Below are positions 62,821 through 64,000 of a stretch of DNA of 64,000 bases, piece by piece; the stretch's first letter is position 1, and every line of letters starts with the position of its first letter. Source of the DNA: Gaoshiqia sp050178015 (GTDB taxonomy: Bacteria; Bacteroidota; Bacteroidia; Bacteroidales; Prolixibacteraceae); contig JBFXGM010000022.1 in NCBI GenBank assembly GCA_050178015.1, forward strand, positions 1 through 64,000, written 5' to 3'. The position numbers and the translations under genes were made by a program. The notes beneath the pieces were generated by a model. It was not told the origin of the DNA and searched no databases. It saw only the letters and a program-made list of their open reading frames with translations.

Positions 62821-64000
62821 TTAGAAAAAGTCTTCAAACTCGGCTGGTTTCTGCCGGACATCATTCTCGTCGTCACAATCCAGGTTCAAAATAAAGTTCA
62901 TCGGCTTTTCAAATTCATGGTCCGGCTTGTATTCCAAGGTTTTGTCGGCATACACTTTCTGCATGAAACGTCCCCAGATGGGGAGTGCCAGGTTGGCGCC
63001 CTGTCCGGTGGAGATATCGTCAAAGTGGATGCTTCGCAGGTCGGCGCCGGTCCAAACGCCGGCTGCAAGTTGCGGGGTGACTCCCATGAACCAGCCGTCG
63101 GAATGGTTTTGTGTGGTGCCGGTTTTTCCGGCAATGGGCCCTTCAATCCTTCCGTAAACCTGGTGCCAGCGCAGTCGGGTTCCGGTACCGTTGTCAATCA
63201 CCCCGCGCAGCAGGTTGATCATCAGGTAAGCCGTGCGCTCATCAATGGCGTCATGACGTTCCGGTCGGAAGGTAGCAATCACGTTGCCGTGTTTGTCTTC
63301 AATTTTGGTCACAAAAATGGGTTGCGTATAAACACCCTTGTTGGCAAAAGTTCCGTAAGCGCCCACCATCTCGTAAAGGGTAATGTCGGAAGTGCCCAGA
63401 AACATTGAAGGAACCGGGTCGATCCTACTGTAAACGCCCATTTTTTCCATCACTTCGGTGACCGATTGGGGATTGAACTGTTTCATCACCCAAGCCGAGA
63501 TTTGGTTGACCGAATTGGCCAATCCCCATTTCAGGGTAACCATTTTTCCATCCATGTCGCTGGAACTTGAGTTTTTGGCTTCCCACACCGTTCCGTCGGG
63601 GAGGATGAATTGTTGCTTCACATTGGGAACCTTTGTGCAAGGCGTCAGTCCGTTTTGCATGGCCAGTGTGTACAGGAAGGGTTTCACGGTAGAGCCTACC
63701 TGTCGTTTTCCGCCTTTCACCATATCGTACATAAAATGCTTGTAATTGGGGCCGCCAACATAGGCACGCACCTGTCCGGTTTCTAAATCCATGGCCATAA
63801 ACGAAGAGCGGAAATAGCCCAGGTAGTGCCGGATGGAGTCTATCGGCGTCATGATGGTGTCTTTTTCTCCTTCCCAGGTGAAGATGGTCATTTCGGCTGG
63901 TTCGCTAAAGTTTTGTTTGATTTGGCCTGAACTTAAGCCGCGTAAGCGCAACACGCGGTAGCGTTCGCTTTGGCGCATGGAGAGGTCGAGCAGGCTGCTC
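62821..64000 (-). CDS. Class A penicillin-binding protein, C-terminal transpeptidase part (truncated by window edge)
   Basis: About 393 codons. The frame stays open past the internal ATG at 63978 to the window edge (SSLLDLSMRQSERYRV), so the start lies outside. The three active-site motifs are in order: GSTVKPFLY (SxxK nucleophile), LANSVNQISA (SxN) and GKTGTTQNHSDGW (KTG). SFMAMDLETGQVRAYVGGPN before them is typical of PBP1A. The missing N-terminal part should hold the membrane helix and glycosyltransferase domain. The enzyme cross-links peptidoglycan in the periplasm. The C-terminal tail is acidic (DCDDENDVRQKPAEFEDFF). Confidence 0.93.
   Translation of the reverse strand, partial: SSLLDLSMRQSERYRVLRLRGLSSGQIKQNFSEPAEMTIFTWEGEKDTIMTPIDSIRHYLGYFRSSFMAMDLETGQVRAYVGGPNYKHFMYDMVKGGKRQVGSTVKPFLYTLAMQNGLTPCTKVPNVKQQFILPDGTVWEAKNSSSSDMDGKMVTLKWGLANSVNQISAWVMKQFNPQSVTEVMEKMGVYSRIDPVPSMFLGTSDITLYEMVGAYGTFANKGVYTQPIFVTKIEDKHGNVIATFRPERHDAIDERTAYLMINLLRGVIDNGTGTRLRWHQVYGRIEGPIAGKTGTTQNHSDGWFMGVTPQLAAGVWTGADLRSIHFDDISTGQGANLALPIWGRFMQKVYADKTLEYKPDHEFEKPMNFILNLDCDDENDVRQKPAEFEDFF

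Overview
The window looks like a Bacteroidota chromosome, probably a marine or sediment Marinilabiliales/Prolixibacteraceae-type degrader. The evidence is three SusC/SusD systems each led by an ECF sigma factor and a FecR-type anti-sigma factor, DUF4960, DUF4374, DUF4837, DUF3332 and DUF6266-like proteins, lipoprotein signal peptides, and Bacteroidota-style promoters (TTTG, about 19-21 bp, TAnnTTTG). The exact genus is inference. One 100-N scaffold gap lies at 54229-54328.

Layout. (1) 1-13953, plus strand: a fructan utilisation locus with an ECF sigma factor (5' end outside the window), anti-sigma, SusC with STN domain, SusD, a DUF4960 lipoprotein, two GH32 lipoproteins, an MFS sugar porter and a PfkB fructokinase. 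Levan/inulin would be bound and cut at the surface, and released fructose imported and phosphorylated. (2) 14043-33343, minus strand: a pectin-type locus with sigma, anti-sigma, SusC, SusD, GH43, an unassigned TIM-barrel-like protein, a six-hairpin glycosidase-like protein, a divergent GH28, two DUF5060 proteins and a PL10 pectate lyase. (3) 33344-34821: non-coding, repeat-rich DNA. (4) 34822-40561: a DUF6266-like gene and a TonB receptor/DUF4374 lipoprotein/PepSY trio matching the XusABC xenosiderophore system. (5) 40722-50987: a third sigma/anti-sigma/SusC/SusD set with canonical GH28 and GH43, also pectin-directed. Its susC has an in-frame TAA in the signal-peptide region. (6) 51175-53415: katG. 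(7) 53416-55122: repeats, an initiator tRNA-Met gene, two tandem broken copies of it, and a cassette of tRNA fragments interleaved with GIY-YIG nuclease genes. (8) 55123-64000: housekeeping genes (M23 peptidase, dxr, rseP, tatA, DUF4837, DUF3332, agmatine deiminase plus N-carbamoylputrescine amidase, and the C-terminal part of a class A penicillin-binding protein).

The strongest unexplained structure is at 54017-54913. Fragments of tRNA-fMet, each carrying the same foreign GC hairpin in place of the anticodon 3' arm, alternate with copies of a small GIY-YIG endonuclease gene whose stop codon is formed by tRNA sequence. It looks like a tandemly amplifying, tRNA-associated endonuclease cassette, and it is where the assembly breaks. 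A second structural signal is a ~247-bp repeat present in inverted orientation at 33795-34040 and 53762-54008, bracketing about 20 kb of accessory DNA (Xus system, third PUL, katG).
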